Part shown: piece by piece, positions 9,284-18,086 of the stretch
Numbering within the stretch: position 1 is the first letter of the stretch
Layout: the number at the start of each line of letters is the position of its first letter
Assembly (NCBI GenBank): GCA_034669965.1
Contig: JAXMOK010000002.1
Span: 186,001-250,000, forward strand
Source: HXMU1420-13 sp034669965
GTDB taxonomy: Bacteria; Bacteroidota; Rhodothermia; Balneolales; Balneolaceae
Length of the DNA: 64,000 nt
Direction of reading: 5' to 3'
Notes under the pieces: model-generated
The model's input: the letters and a program-made list of their open reading frames with translations, nothing else
Told to the model about the DNA's origin: nothing
Databases searched by the model: none
Program-made: the position numbers and the translations under genes

Positions 9284-10287
9284 CCTGCCAGCACTCCTTT
9301 GCCATTGGTTCTTGGTTGATAACCGGCAGCCAAATCGGCCATTACCTTGATATGATCAGGCGTTGTGCCACAACATCCACCCAAAATATTCACCAATCCA
9401 TCTTCGAGATACGATTTAACTTCTTCGCCCATCTCTACAGGACCTTGATCGTATTCACCAAATTCGTTGGGCAGTCCAGCATTCGGATAGGCACTTATGA
9501 AATATCCGGCATTCTTAGCCAGTGACTTCACGTACGGTTTTAATTGAGATGCTCCCAGTGCACAGTTTAATCCAATCGACAAAATAGGCGCATGCGAAAG
9601 TGAAATCAGAAATGCCTCCACAGTTTGTCCGGAAAGAGTGCGTCCACTTGCATCGGTGATAGTGCCGGAAATCATAATTGGAAGCTCATTTCCAGATTCC
9701 TCGAAGAGATCCAGTATTCCAAATATTGCCGCTTTTGCATTTAGTGTGTCAAAAATGGTTTCGATGAGCAGTAAATCGGAACCACCATCCATTAATCCTC
9801 GAGCCTGTTCTTTGTAGGCTGAAGCGAGTTGATCGAAGCTAATGGCTCGGTATTCAGGACGGCTAACATCCGGCGAAAGAGATGCCGTTTTATTGGTTGG
9901 TCCCATCGCTCCGGCTACAAATCGCGGTTTTGATGGATTTTTTGCGGTGTAATTATCGCAGGAAATTTTGGCAATACGCGCCGATTCAAAATTTAGATCG
10001 TAAACAATAGATTCAAGCTCATAATCAGCTTGCGCTATGCTTGTTCCGCTAAATGAATTCGTTTCAACGATATCGGCACCAGCCTCCAAATACTGCTCAT
10101 GAATGATTTGAATCACATCCGGACGAGTAATTGAAAGTAGATCGTTATTACCTTTAAGATCCACGACTGAATTCAGAAAACGATCACCTCGAAAATCCTC
10201 TTCCTTAAGATCGAATCGTTGGATCATAGTGCCCATAGCTCCATCGAGAACCAATACGCGTTGTTGTAAAATTTCTTTGATGTTCAC
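9280..10287 (-). CDS. metH: Homocysteine S-methyltransferase module of split methionine synthase
   Basis: This 335-residue chain is the N-terminal module of MetH. It binds homocysteine through zinc held by three cysteines: SIGLNCALGAS and GGCCGTTPDH supply them. The strand-one motif VLVLDGAMGTMIQRFDL is intact. I place the start at GTG 10287 (VNIKEILQQR). The open frame continues to another GTG at 10374, but those extra 29 codons lie inside the SAM riboswitch aptamer and its platform, so they cannot be the real start. The GTG lies inside a predicted helix (see the regulatory entry). The stop overlaps the start of the second MetH chain as ATGA, with GGCAGG just before it, so the two chains are probably made in step. 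Confidence 0.93.
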   Translation of the reverse strand: MNIKEILQQRVLVLDGAMGTMIQRFDLKEEDFRGDRFLNSVVDLKGNNDLLSITRPDVIQIIHEQYLEAGADIVETNSFSGTSIAQADYELESIVYDLNFESARIAKISCDNYTAKNPSKPRFVAGAMGPTNKTASLSPDVSRPEYRAISFDQLASAYKEQARGLMDGGSDLLLIETIFDTLNAKAAIFGILDLFEESGNELPIMISGTITDASGRTLSGQTVEAFLISLSHAPILSIGLNCALGASQLKPYVKSLAKNAGYFISAYPNAGLPNEFGEYDQGPVEMGEEVKSYLEDGLVNILGGCCGTTPDHIKVMADLAAGYQPRTNGKGVLAG

Positions 10288-10341
10288 TCTGTTCGGGATT
10301 GGCTTATTAACAAAGAGTGATGGAAAAAACTCACTTATTTG
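10284..10341 (-). promoter_or_regulatory. Expression platform of the SAM riboswitch: start-codon sequestering helix and alternative pairing
   Basis: Minus-strand TCACTCT (10314-10320) is perfectly complementary to AGAGTGA (10284-10290). The latter contains the metH GTG start (10285-10287). The helix can extend by GTT/AAC (10309-10311 with 10291-10293) past a bulge. The competing pairing is CAAA..AGTGA (10331-10341) with TCACT.TTTG (10311-10320), which would break P1. So SAM binding, by holding P1, should free TCACTCT to cover the start. A T6 run is present, but no hairpin immediately precedes it, so control looks translational rather than by termination. The mechanism is inferred from base pairing. 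Confidence 0.7.
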
Positions 10342-10446
10342 TCTTCGCAATAATAGCGAAGTGGGATTTGGCACCTTTTCTAAGTAGTTAGTTTAGACGG
10401 TTGCCAAGACATCAACGGGCCCATTCCCTCAGTCTTTCTTAATAAG
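10334..10446 (-). promoter_or_regulatory. SAM-I (S-box) riboswitch aptamer upstream of metH
   Basis: On the minus strand the S-box consensus is readable in order. P1 5' strand CTTATT, then AAGAAAG, then GAGGGA and GGGCCCG. Next come GATG and GGCAACC, a shortened P3 arm, then AAGGTGCCAAATCC. P4 is CTTCGC-loop-GCGAAG, and the P1 3' strand AATAAG is at 10334-10339. These are the conserved elements of SAM-I, including the kink-turn and pseudoknot segments. Location before metH-metH-metF fits its known role of lowering methionine-pathway expression when SAM is high. The identification rests on reading the consensus by eye. Confidence 0.95.
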
Positions 10447-10502
10447 CATTAAATAATGATTTTAAGATAGTAGGAAACTTTGGAAACTCGAAATCTTTAT
10501 CT

Positions 10503-12863
10503 CTAGTTGATTCTTGATCTGTAAGTTCCTAAATATTTCTGAATTACTTCGTGCAGCATGGACGGTTCGAAAGGTTTTGGCACTATCTCATTAACACCTG
10601 CATCAAACGCCTGTGCATGTTCCTCGAATACATTAGATGCCGTGAGAGCAACAATCGGGATGGTGCTTATGGATTTATCTTCCAGTAATCGAATACGTTT
10701 TGTTGCCTCATATCCATCCATTATAGGCATATGAAGATCCATAAGAACTACATCATAGTTTGATTCTTTTACGGCTTCAATGGCTTTTTTACCATCAGTA
10801 CACACTTTTGGGGTGATATCCCATCGCTTTAAAAAGTGGAGTAATACTTGAGTGTTCACCAGATTATCTTCCACCACCAACACCTTTGCCCCTTCTAAAC
10901 TTTCGAGTGAAGCTAAATCTCTCTTCCCCAAGTTTGGAACACTTACTTTCTCTGCTTTTAAATAGGTTACAGAAAACGAAAATGTAGTTCCTTTACCAAC
11001 CGTACTAACTACTTTTATCTGGCTGCCGTGTAGTTCGAGTAATTTTTTGGTTATTGCGAGACCTAATCCTGATCCACCATATTTACGATGTGTTTTTTCA
11101 CTCGCCTGTATAAAGCTTTCAAAAATTATATCAACTTTATCGGCTGGAATTCCAATGCCGGTATCAGAAACTCTGAATTCAAGCGTTGCTGTCGATTCGG
11201 TTTGCTCAGAAAGAGAAACGTCTACCGTTACAGAACCCGTTTCAGTAAACTTGATGGCGTTTGAAATCAGATTGTTGAGAATTTGAGTTAGTCGTGTTGG
11301 ATCCCCTTTTAACACCTCAGGTATCTTCTCATCGGGTGTAACTGTTAAATGTATATTTTTTTTAACCGCTTGGTGGTAAAAGGATTGATACACATTGGAA
11401 AACAGAAATAACGGCTTAAATTCGATGACCTCTAGAGAAACCTTCCCCGATTCCACTCGGTTATAATCCAACACATCATTTACTATTTCAAGCAAATTCT
11501 TAGCAGAAAAATCTAGCGTATCTAAGTACTCTTTCTGATCCTCTCTCGGGTTTTCGTTTGCCAATAAATTGGTCATTCCAATTACAGCATTCATCGGTGT
11601 ACGAATTTCATGGCTCATCACCGATAGAAATTGAGTCTTTAAACGTGCGGCCTCTTCAATTTCTTTATTTTTCTGCCTTAGCAACTCATTTGCTTTTTTA
11701 CTTATTCTATTCGTTCTAAAAAGTACAATTGCGATAACAACCAACAATGCTAAAACTAGAAAAAGCATATTTCTTGTATTGGCGTTATGCTCTAATTGAG
11801 CCACTTGTAGCCTCGATCTTTCATTTAGCAATTCGATCTCTTGCTTTTGTTTCTCCGACTCGTACTGAGTTTGCAATTCTGCAATTTGTCGATTGGTTTC
11901 AATCGAAACTAGACTGTCTTTAAGGCTGGCATGTAATTGAAAGTAATACAACGATTCTTCAAATGCTTCGACATCAGAATAGGTGGCAGCCAAATTTTTA
12001 TAAGCATCTTTTAAACCTGATAGATCGTTTATTTGTTCGAAATAAGTAATTGCTTCTTCATAATTTTTTATCGCAATCTCAGGTTGATCAACCAATAAAA
12101 ACAGTGACGCTATGTTAAGGTAGCTGTAACCAATTCCTGGAATATTCCCTTGTTCCTTTTCTATTTCAAGAGATTTTGTGTGATAGGAAATTGCTGTATT
12201 GATATCATCCTGAAGTTTATAAACCTCTCCCAGATTATTAAAAACAGCTGCTTTACCTTGTTCAAAATCAAGCGTCAACATTAAACCCAAAGCTTCATCG
12301 AAAAACCCCTTTGAGGTTGTAATTTCACCTTTTTGAAGATGGATTTCACCAATGTTATTTAAGCTTCGTGCAATACCGAGAGAATCGTCGAGTATTTTCT
12401 TAGTTCTTAAAGATTGATTGTGAAAATTCAGCGACTTATCTAAATCGCCAATATTCTTGTATAAAATTCCAATATTATTTTGAATACGTGCAATCCCATG
12501 CAAATCCTGTATCTCTTCTCGCACTCTAAGAACAGCTAAAAAGTTTTCTAAGGCAGAAGGTGCATCACCGAGCACACTTGCTATGATGCCTAACTGATTT
12601 AAAATCTCTGCCTCTTGAAATTTTAGATTGGCTGACCGAGCAATTACAAGAGCCGAATCTGCAAATAATCTAGCTTTCTCTGGTTCTGAAAATCGAAAAG
12701 TTTTGATGTCATCGATGAACTGAACAACTTGAACTGAATCACTTTGATTTAGATTCTGAGATAATGAAACTGAAGCTTCTGCAGCATTAATTGAAAGTTG
12801 TTCTTTACTTTCTAGGTAATAACTGTTCATCAATAGACAAACAATGAAAATAAGATACTGCAT
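10503..12863 (-). CDS. Hybrid sensor histidine kinase with N-terminal TPR repeats and C-terminal receiver
   Basis: This ~786-residue protein opens with a signal peptide (MQYLIFIVCLLMNSYYLES). The ATG at 12863 is preferred over an upstream TTG. A run of about six TPR units follows (residues ~60-310, e.g. GIARIQNNIGILYKNIGDLD), then a coiled coil and one TM helix (MLFLVLALLVVIAIVLF). The HisKA phospho-acceptor is in MSHEIRTPMNAVIGM. HATPase boxes are NAIKFT, DTGIGIP and GSGLGLAI. A receiver domain has its Asp in DVVLMDLHMPIMDGYEA. The TPR part should lie outside the cytoplasmic membrane and sense an unknown signal. No partner response regulator with a DNA-binding domain is next to it. The riboswitch starts 57 bases after its stop. 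Confidence 0.93.
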   Translation of the reverse strand: MQYLIFIVCLLMNSYYLESKEQLSINAAEASVSLSQNLNQSDSVQVVQFIDDIKTFRFSEPEKARLFADSALVIARSANLKFQEAEILNQLGIIASVLGDAPSALENFLAVLRVREEIQDLHGIARIQNNIGILYKNIGDLDKSLNFHNQSLRTKKILDDSLGIARSLNNIGEIHLQKGEITTSKGFFDEALGLMLTLDFEQGKAAVFNNLGEVYKLQDDINTAISYHTKSLEIEKEQGNIPGIGYSYLNIASLFLLVDQPEIAIKNYEEAITYFEQINDLSGLKDAYKNLAATYSDVEAFEESLYYFQLHASLKDSLVSIETNRQIAELQTQYESEKQKQEIELLNERSRLQVAQLEHNANTRNMLFLVLALLVVIAIVLFRTNRISKKANELLRQKNKEIEEAARLKTQFLSVMSHEIRTPMNAVIGMTNLLANENPREDQKEYLDTLDFSAKNLLEIVNDVLDYNRVESGKVSLEVIEFKPLFLFSNVYQSFYHQAVKKNIHLTVTPDEKIPEVLKGDPTRLTQILNNLISNAIKFTETGSVTVDVSLSEQTESTATLEFRVSDTGIGIPADKVDIIFESFIQASEKTHRKYGGSGLGLAITKKLLELHGSQIKVVSTVGKGTTFSFSVTYLKAEKVSVPNLGKRDLASLESLEGAKVLVVEDNLVNTQVLLHFLKRWDITPKVCTDGKKAIEAVKESNYDVVLMDLHMPIMDGYEATKRIRLLEDKSISTIPIVALTASNVFEEHAQAFDAGVNEIVPKPFEPSMLHEVIQKYLGTYRSRIN

Positions 12864-12993
12864 GTTTGTTGTCTTAGATTTATCTAACAACGCTATAACT
12901 ACATTTATATAGCAAGCTTACTCTTTTCTCTCGTCAAATTAGTATAAATAATAAATGGTATTGAAAACGTTAGGATTTCAGCTCCAATAATTC

Positions 12994-14694
12994 TTATAAA
13001 CGAGTACTTAACGCTACATGCACTTTGCCGTTTCCAAAACCACTTTTGGGTGATATGGCATAGGAAAAGCTCAAACGCCCTACTTTCACTCGGTAATTCA
13101 AGCCAAACCCAAACGACTGTAACCAATCGGTTTGTACAAACTGATTGGCTTGTTCAGTCACTAATTTTGGCCGATGATACCTTCCCGCAGCAACAAAGGT
13201 GAATAAGTAGGAATCTGGATTGGTCAAAAATCGATATTCCAAATCGCCCCATACCATTGTTGATGCTGCAAACTGTTCTTCAGCAAAACCACGTAACGAT
13301 TTAGCACCACCAAATCGGAATAAATCGCTGTCAGTGATACCATCGCCATTAAGAAAAAACGATTGTAATCTTGCAGTCAGCACACTTTGATCAGATACTG
13401 AAGTAAAACCAGCTAAATAGCCTCGGAGATGCTGCTGAGAACTAGATTTGAATGAATCGATATCGATGGATTTATCCGAGAATCCTACACTAAGTACAGC
13501 TCTAAATCCACGGGTTGGCACTTCAAATTGATCTAAAGTGGAAATATCGAATCCAAGTGAGGCCGTTCTTCGATTTCCACCGGGTTCAATGATATTACCT
13601 TGCGAACCGGTAGTCCCTTCGAAAGAAAGGCCGGCAGTGAGTTTCAGTTGCGATGATGTCCGGTAAAACCCGCCCATCGAAAACTCGCGGTGTTGATAGG
13701 TGGTATCGTTCTGGAAAAATCGAATTCCGGCGTCTAAACCAATTGGAAGCGTTCCAATCCAATATTGTTTGATTTGCGCTTGTAAGCGACTTACTTCAGG
13801 TTCGATACGTTGATAAGAAAAATCAATTCCGTTACCCTCCGCTAAAACCGACCACAAATTTAGCGACACATCGCCAACCACTTGTCCATTACCATTTGCA
13901 TCTGGAACATAGCCTAAAACGCCATCAAATTGATTTAAACGCCGTTCCTCTACTTCCACCAACAGATAGGCTTCTTCATCAATTAAACGAAGCACAGGCT
14001 TATTTATCGTTTCAAATAACTCGCTTTGACGAATGCTTTCTTCTATTTGATTGATGTTCGTGGGGCTTGCAACCAATGAATCGCCTAAACCTGAAATTCG
14101 GTTAATATATTCCTCAGAATTCAGACGATTGCCTTCTGTGATCAACCCATTAATAAACACCCGTTCTCCTTTTACTATCTTAGTTTGGATTTCAACCAAC
14201 AAAACCGTTGTATCCACCTCAAAATGGATGATCTCAGCTTCTGCAAAGTAAAATCCGTCTTCGATTAACGAATCAAGCGCAGCCCCGATCAACTCTTCTA
14301 CTTTTTGCTTTTGGTACGGCACTGTGGAAACAGAATCAATGGTTAAGCCTCCCTCAGATATGACCAACCTCATCAAATAGGCCTTTCCATGGTCAATCAA
14401 AAAAGAATCGCCTTGCCGACTCACTTTTACGCTCAAAAATCCTTGGTCGGCAAAGTAGGCTGCAAGAACTTCGACCCCTGAATCGGGCTCACTTCGAACA
14501 TGGTTTTCGATGGATTTCGGTATGAGGATATCGGTTCCATCTGCCAGAAGAAATTGAAATTGTTGAGCTTCCGATTGGGATGAAAATCCGATCAACATTA
14601 CAAAAAACAAAGCAAGCAGGCGAAACTGTATCAGACTAAAAAAATCGGACTTATTACAAATCTGAAGTATTCTAAGTACCTTTGTTACCCTCAT
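12994..14694 (-). CDS. BamA/TamA-family outer-membrane protein (D15 surface antigen)
   Basis: The ~566-residue product has a signal peptide (LLALFFVMLIGFSSQSEAQ), POTRA-like repeats over roughly the next 200 residues (e.g. GERVFINGLITEGN), and a C-terminal beta-barrel. The barrel includes the conserved-type loop FRFGGAKSLRGFAEEQF, which corresponds to the (V/I)RG(F/Y) lid motif, and a late strand FGFGLNYRVKVGRLSFSYAI. It is shorter than BamA (~800) and nearer to TamA or Omp85-like proteins, so it probably assists insertion or export of surface proteins rather than being the main BAM pore. I use the ATG at 14694. A longer frame to 14763 would run into the divergent decarboxylase gene. Confidence 0.85.
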   Translation of the reverse strand: MRVTKVLRILQICNKSDFFSLIQFRLLALFFVMLIGFSSQSEAQQFQFLLADGTDILIPKSIENHVRSEPDSGVEVLAAYFADQGFLSVKVSRQGDSFLIDHGKAYLMRLVISEGGLTIDSVSTVPYQKQKVEELIGAALDSLIEDGFYFAEAEIIHFEVDTTVLLVEIQTKIVKGERVFINGLITEGNRLNSEEYINRISGLGDSLVASPTNINQIEESIRQSELFETINKPVLRLIDEEAYLLVEVEERRLNQFDGVLGYVPDANGNGQVVGDVSLNLWSVLAEGNGIDFSYQRIEPEVSRLQAQIKQYWIGTLPIGLDAGIRFFQNDTTYQHREFSMGGFYRTSSQLKLTAGLSFEGTTGSQGNIIEPGGNRRTASLGFDISTLDQFEVPTRGFRAVLSVGFSDKSIDIDSFKSSSQQHLRGYLAGFTSVSDQSVLTARLQSFFLNGDGITDSDLFRFGGAKSLRGFAEEQFAASTMVWGDLEYRFLTNPDSYLFTFVAAGRYHRPKLVTEQANQFVQTDWLQSFGFGLNYRVKVGRLSFSYAISPKSGFGNGKVHVALSTRL

Positions 14695-14712
14695 TTTAAA
14701 TCGAAATAATAA

Positions 14713-16119
14713 ATGAATCATACGTATCAAGAGCTGATCGAGCAAAGCTTTGAATTCCCGCAAGAGGGTTTTGAATTGGTTGATGGAAGCTTACAATTTA
14801 ATAGTGTAAATCTCACTGAACTTATAAAAAAATACGGAACTCCTTTTCGTTTAACCTATCTGCCAAAAATCAGATCTCAGATCCAAAAAGCGCGTTCAAT
14901 ATTTCAGGATGTGATGCAAACGCATGCCTATCAAGGAACGTATGAATTTTGTTATTGCACCAAATGCTGTCATTTCAGTCATGTAGTGCGCTCAGCCATG
15001 AAAGAAAACGTAAGCCTCGAAACATCTTCAAGCTTCGATATTGATTTGATAGACCGGCTGTTTGAAAATCATCGCATCGGCGAAGAGCGATACATTATCC
15101 ATAATGGGTATAAAACGGAGAACTATTTACAAAAGATCGAGCGACTGCATAAACTCGGTTTTCACAATTCCATTACCATTATTGATTCGGAGGATGAACT
15201 TGAACGTTTAGAGCAATTAGATATTCACGGCCCGATCAAGATTGGGATTCGATTATCGGTAGAACAAGAGCCCTCGGCAGCTTACTATACTTCCCGTATG
15301 GGATTGAGTCACAGTAAGATCATCGAATTAGTTGAGTCAAAAATTAAAGACAATCCGAAGTTTGATTTGCGCATGCTTCACTTCTTTGTGGACTCTGGTA
15401 TCACCGACTCGATGTACTATTGGGGAGAGTTTAAAAAGGCGTTGAACTTATATTCTGATCTTAAAAATCTTACACCGGAAATATGCGCGTTAAACATTGG
15501 TGGTGGATTTCCAATAAGCAATTCTTTAGGCTTTGAGTACGATTACAAAGAAGTTGTCAATTACATCATCGAAGGAATTGTGGATCATTGTGAGGTTGAC
15601 AATATTCCCCACCCGGATATTTATACCGAGTTTGGCAAATATACAGTTGGCGAAAGTGGAGCCGTAATATTCGAAGTAATTGCGAAAAAGCAGCAAAACG
15701 ATGCCGAACTGTGGTACATCATCAATAACAGCCTGATGAATACCATCCCCGATGCCTGGTCGATTAACGAGAAATTTATTTTATTGCCGGTTAACAAATG
15801 GGGAAATCCATCAAAAAGGATAAACATAGGCGGCATCAGCTGCGATCAACACGATTATTATAATTCCGAGCAACTTGATCAACACGTAGTACTTCCCACC
15901 TATCCAAACGATGATCCTGAGCCGTTGTACATTGGTTTTTTCCATACCGGCGCCTATCAGGATGCCATCAGTGGCTACGGCGGAATTAAACATTGCCTGA
16001 TTCCATCCCCAAAACAAATTGTGGTGGATGTTGACGACAATGGCAATCAAATTGAGTATCTCTACCGCGATGAACAATCCGTTCAAACCATGTTAGACAT
16101 TTTAGGCTATAACGATTAA
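14713..16119 (+). CDS. Arginine decarboxylase-like PLP enzyme (fold type III)
   Basis: This 468-residue protein is a fold-III PLP decarboxylase like the short biosynthetic arginine decarboxylases of Bacteroidota. Lys84 in FCYCTKCCHFSHV is the presumed PLP lysine. The glycine loop for the PLP phosphate is ALNIGGGFPIS, and IYTEFGKYTVGESGAVIF is the late barrel strand. It is much shorter than the ~630-residue SpeA of enterics. Known family members make agmatine from arginine, the first step to putrescine and spermidine. Its location two small genes upstream of a deoxyhypusine-synthase homologue supports a polyamine role. The start is 18 bases from the divergent gene at 14694, so both promoters must be compact or overlap. 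The exact amino-acid substrate is inferred. Confidence 0.82.
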   Translation: MNHTYQELIEQSFEFPQEGFELVDGSLQFNSVNLTELIKKYGTPFRLTYLPKIRSQIQKARSIFQDVMQTHAYQGTYEFCYCTKCCHFSHVVRSAMKENVSLETSSSFDIDLIDRLFENHRIGEERYIIHNGYKTENYLQKIERLHKLGFHNSITIIDSEDELERLEQLDIHGPIKIGIRLSVEQEPSAAYYTSRMGLSHSKIIELVESKIKDNPKFDLRMLHFFVDSGITDSMYYWGEFKKALNLYSDLKNLTPEICALNIGGGFPISNSLGFEYDYKEVVNYIIEGIVDHCEVDNIPHPDIYTEFGKYTVGESGAVIFEVIAKKQQNDAELWYIINNSLMNTIPDAWSINEKFILLPVNKWGNPSKRINIGGISCDQHDYYNSEQLDQHVVLPTYPNDDPEPLYIGFFHTGAYQDAISGYGGIKHCLIPSPKQIVVDVDDNGNQIEYLYRDEQSVQTMLDILGYND

Positions 16120-16128
16120 ACTACTGAT

Positions 16129-16386
16129 ATGCCTGTTATATCGACCTTTTATGGGATTGTGGTGCAGATGTTCTATTTCGATCACAATCCACCTCATATT
16201 CATGCTACTTATGGTGAATACCGCGTTGTAATTTCGATTAAAGATCAGCTCGTTCACGGCACTATGCCAAAACGCGCATTAAATCTTATATTTGAATGGA
16301 TGGATTTACACCGCGACGAATTATTGGAAGATTGGAATTTAGCCCAAGACGGCGAACCTTTAAAGAAAATTGAACCTTTAGCTTAA
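16129..16386 (+). CDS. DUF4160 protein
   Basis: The 85-residue protein has the DUF4160 signature: a beta hairpin with FYGIVVQMFYFDHNPPHIHA near the N-terminus, then a helical half (LNLIFEWMDLHRDELLEDW). DUF4160 genes are very often next to DUF2442 genes, as here, and the pair has been suspected to behave like a toxin-antitoxin module, without strong proof that I know of. The start is nine bases after the decarboxylase stop. Confidence 0.88.
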   Translation: MPVISTFYGIVVQMFYFDHNPPHIHATYGEYRVVISIKDQLVHGTMPKRALNLIFEWMDLHRDELLEDWNLAQDGEPLKKIEPLA

Positions 16387-16391
16387 TCAGT

Positions 16392-16646
16392 ATGACAACG
16401 ATCAGAGTTACACATGCAGAATATATTGGTGAGTATAAAATCAGACTCACTTTTAGCACCGGTGAATCCGGTTACGTTGATTTTACTGATTACCTAAAAG
16501 GAACAATGTTTGAACCTTTAAAAGAGAAAACTTTATTCTCGGATTTTAAATTAAATGATTGGACAATCTACTGGGAAAACGGTGCAGATTTTTCACCGGA
16601 ATTCCTACACGATATTGCTGTAAAAAACCAAACCATATTATCTTAG
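16392..16646 (+). CDS. DUF2442 protein
   Basis: The 84-residue protein fits DUF2442: a beta-rich N-terminal part (YKIRLTFSTGESGYVDFTDY) and the closing motif WTIYWENGADFSPEFLHD. It is five bases after the DUF4160 stop and three before the deoxyhypusine-synthase homologue, so all four genes 14713-17618 look like one transcript. Its biochemical role is unknown. Confidence 0.88.
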   Translation: MTTIRVTHAEYIGEYKIRLTFSTGESGYVDFTDYLKGTMFEPLKEKTLFSDFKLNDWTIYWENGADFSPEFLHDIAVKNQTILS

Positions 16647-16649
16647 TTA

Positions 16650-17618
16650 ATGAAAAAAGGCCCCGTTTCAGAATTTATTCAACATCATTATAGACATTTT
16701 AACGCAGCCTCATTAGTTGATGCAGCAAAGGCTTACGAAGATCAACTGAATAATAATTCAAAGATGATGATCACGCTAGCCGGTGCAATGAGTACTGCTG
16801 AACTCGGTATTTCATTGGCCGAAATGATTCGTCAAGATAAGGTGCAAATCATTACATGTACCGGAGCGAATCTCGAAGAAGATGTATTCAATCTAGTGGC
16901 ACATAATCATTATAAACGCATCCCAAATTACCGGGATTTGAGTCCGCAAGACGAGCAGGAATTGCTCGACAACCACTTCAATCGAGTTACTGATACGTGC
17001 ATCCCCGAAGAAGAAGCCATGAGAGCTATCGAAGAGCATTTGGTGAAGCGATGGGTTGATGCTTCGGAATCTGGCAAGCGCTATTTACCACACGAATATT
17101 TCTATGATATACTCCTTTCCGGTGATTTAGAATCTGAATATCAAATAGACCCAAAAAACTCCTGGTTACTAGCCGCTGCCGAAAAGAATCTGCCGATTAT
17201 CGTCCCCGGATGGGAAGATTCAACCTGTGGCAATTTCTTTGCTTCGCATTGTATCGAAGGTCGAACCACACCAAACGCAATGAAATCAGGTATCGAATAC
17301 ATGATGTTTTTGGCGGATTGGTATCGGAAAAACGCAGAAAACGGAATTGGTTTCTTCCAGATTGGTGGTGGTATCGCTGGCGATTTTCCGATATGCGTAG
17401 TTCCAATGCTGGATCAGGACTTAGGTATCGATGCGCCTCTTTGGAGCTATTTCTGTCAAATTTCAGACTCTACAACCAGCTACGGCTCCTACTCCGGCGC
17501 AGTCCCTAATGAAAAAATCACTTGGGGAAAGCTAGGCATCGAAACTCCAAAATTTATCATCGAGTCAGACGCCACCATAGTTGCGCCTCTTATTTTTGCT
17601 TACCTCCTTGGGTGGTGA
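16650..17618 (+). CDS. Deoxyhypusine synthase family protein (possible homospermidine-type synthase)
   Basis: The 322-residue protein belongs to the deoxyhypusine synthase fold. The catalytic lysine motif is intact as TWGKLG (Lys294), matching the WGK of the eukaryotic enzyme, followed by ESDATIVAPLIFAYLLG. NAD-site motifs include MMITLAGAMSTAELGISL and IITCTGANLEEDVFN. Bacteria lack the eIF5A substrate, so bacterial members are thought to move an aminobutyl group between polyamines (homospermidine synthase-like), or to act in an uncharacterised way. Clustering with arginine decarboxylase supports polyamine chemistry. The actual acceptor cannot be read from sequence. Confidence 0.85.
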   Translation: MKKGPVSEFIQHHYRHFNAASLVDAAKAYEDQLNNNSKMMITLAGAMSTAELGISLAEMIRQDKVQIITCTGANLEEDVFNLVAHNHYKRIPNYRDLSPQDEQELLDNHFNRVTDTCIPEEEAMRAIEEHLVKRWVDASESGKRYLPHEYFYDILLSGDLESEYQIDPKNSWLLAAAEKNLPIIVPGWEDSTCGNFFASHCIEGRTTPNAMKSGIEYMMFLADWYRKNAENGIGFFQIGGGIAGDFPICVVPMLDQDLGIDAPLWSYFCQISDSTTSYGSYSGAVPNEKITWGKLGIETPKFIIESDATIVAPLIFAYLLGW

Positions 17619-17619
17619 T

Positions 17620-17680
17620 GCAATTAGGAATAGGGCAATTAGCAATTAGCAATTAGCAATTAGGAATAGGATAATTAGGA
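17620..17680. repeat. AATTAGCAATTAGGAATA short tandem filler
   Basis: Several direct copies of CAATTAG interleaved with AATTAGGAATA follow the stop of the preceding gene. The same words recur at about 6590-6605, 17955-17990, 21568-21590 and 32292-32369, always between genes, so this is a dispersed simple repeat of the genome. Confidence 0.85.
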
Positions 17681-17729
17681 ATAATATTCAACTTTGACTC
17701 TCGCTTCCTCTTGTATGGTTTGTTCTTCA

Positions 17730-17845
17730 TTTCGATAATTCCCCTCCGCTGGAGGGGTGTCCACCGGTTCCTGAGCTCGTCGAAGGAGGTGGACGGGGTG
17801 GTTCGTAAATCCAAGGCAGGGAATTGGCGGGGTTCGACAGGCTTA
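17730..17845. repeat. GC-richer intergenic repeat with hairpins
   Basis: The stretch contains CCCCTCCGCTGGAGGGG (a hairpin), GGACGGGGTGGTT, CCTGAGCTCGTCGAAGG and GGTTCGACAGGCTTACC. It is visibly richer in G+C than the surroundings. These words are familiar from dispersed intergenic repeats of Bacteroidota-type genomes. A 65-codon frame across it is a by-product of the repeat. The rest of 17619-18086 contains only simple repeats and an A+T-rich leader for the E1 gene. Confidence 0.75.
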
Positions 17846-17902
17846 CCCACCTTAGAGGTTTTTAGGGTTTAGTAGCGAAACTTGACACTACATTTAAAAT
17901 TC

Positions 17903-17930
17903 AACATTTAACATTTAACATTTAACATTT
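17903..17930. repeat. Tandem AACATTT repeat
   Basis: Four direct copies of the heptamer AACATTT stand back to back. They lie in the gene-free stretch before the E1 gene and resemble slipped-strand products. Confidence 0.9.
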
Positions 17931-18086
17931 AAAAAAGTGCTTTCGTGACAAAAAAATATTCCTAATTATCTTACTCCTAATTCCTAATTCAAACAGATAA
18001 TTGTAAAATTGAAAAATGACGATTGTCGATGGATTTAAATTTGGGTATCTACCTGCGGTTAAACTAAATGGAGTCTGATTTAACAC

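Noticed and set aside
10288..10374. N-terminal extension of the MetH first chain (GTG at 10374)
   Set aside because: These codons are the riboswitch P4 arm, P1 strand and expression platform. The real start is GTG 10287.
12905..13126. Small minus-strand open frame after the BamA-like gene
   Set aside because: It overlaps the BamA-like coding frame and has no recognisable feature or ribosome site.
17653..17850. 65-codon open frame in the gap after the DHS homologue
   Set aside because: It lies wholly in dispersed repeat DNA.
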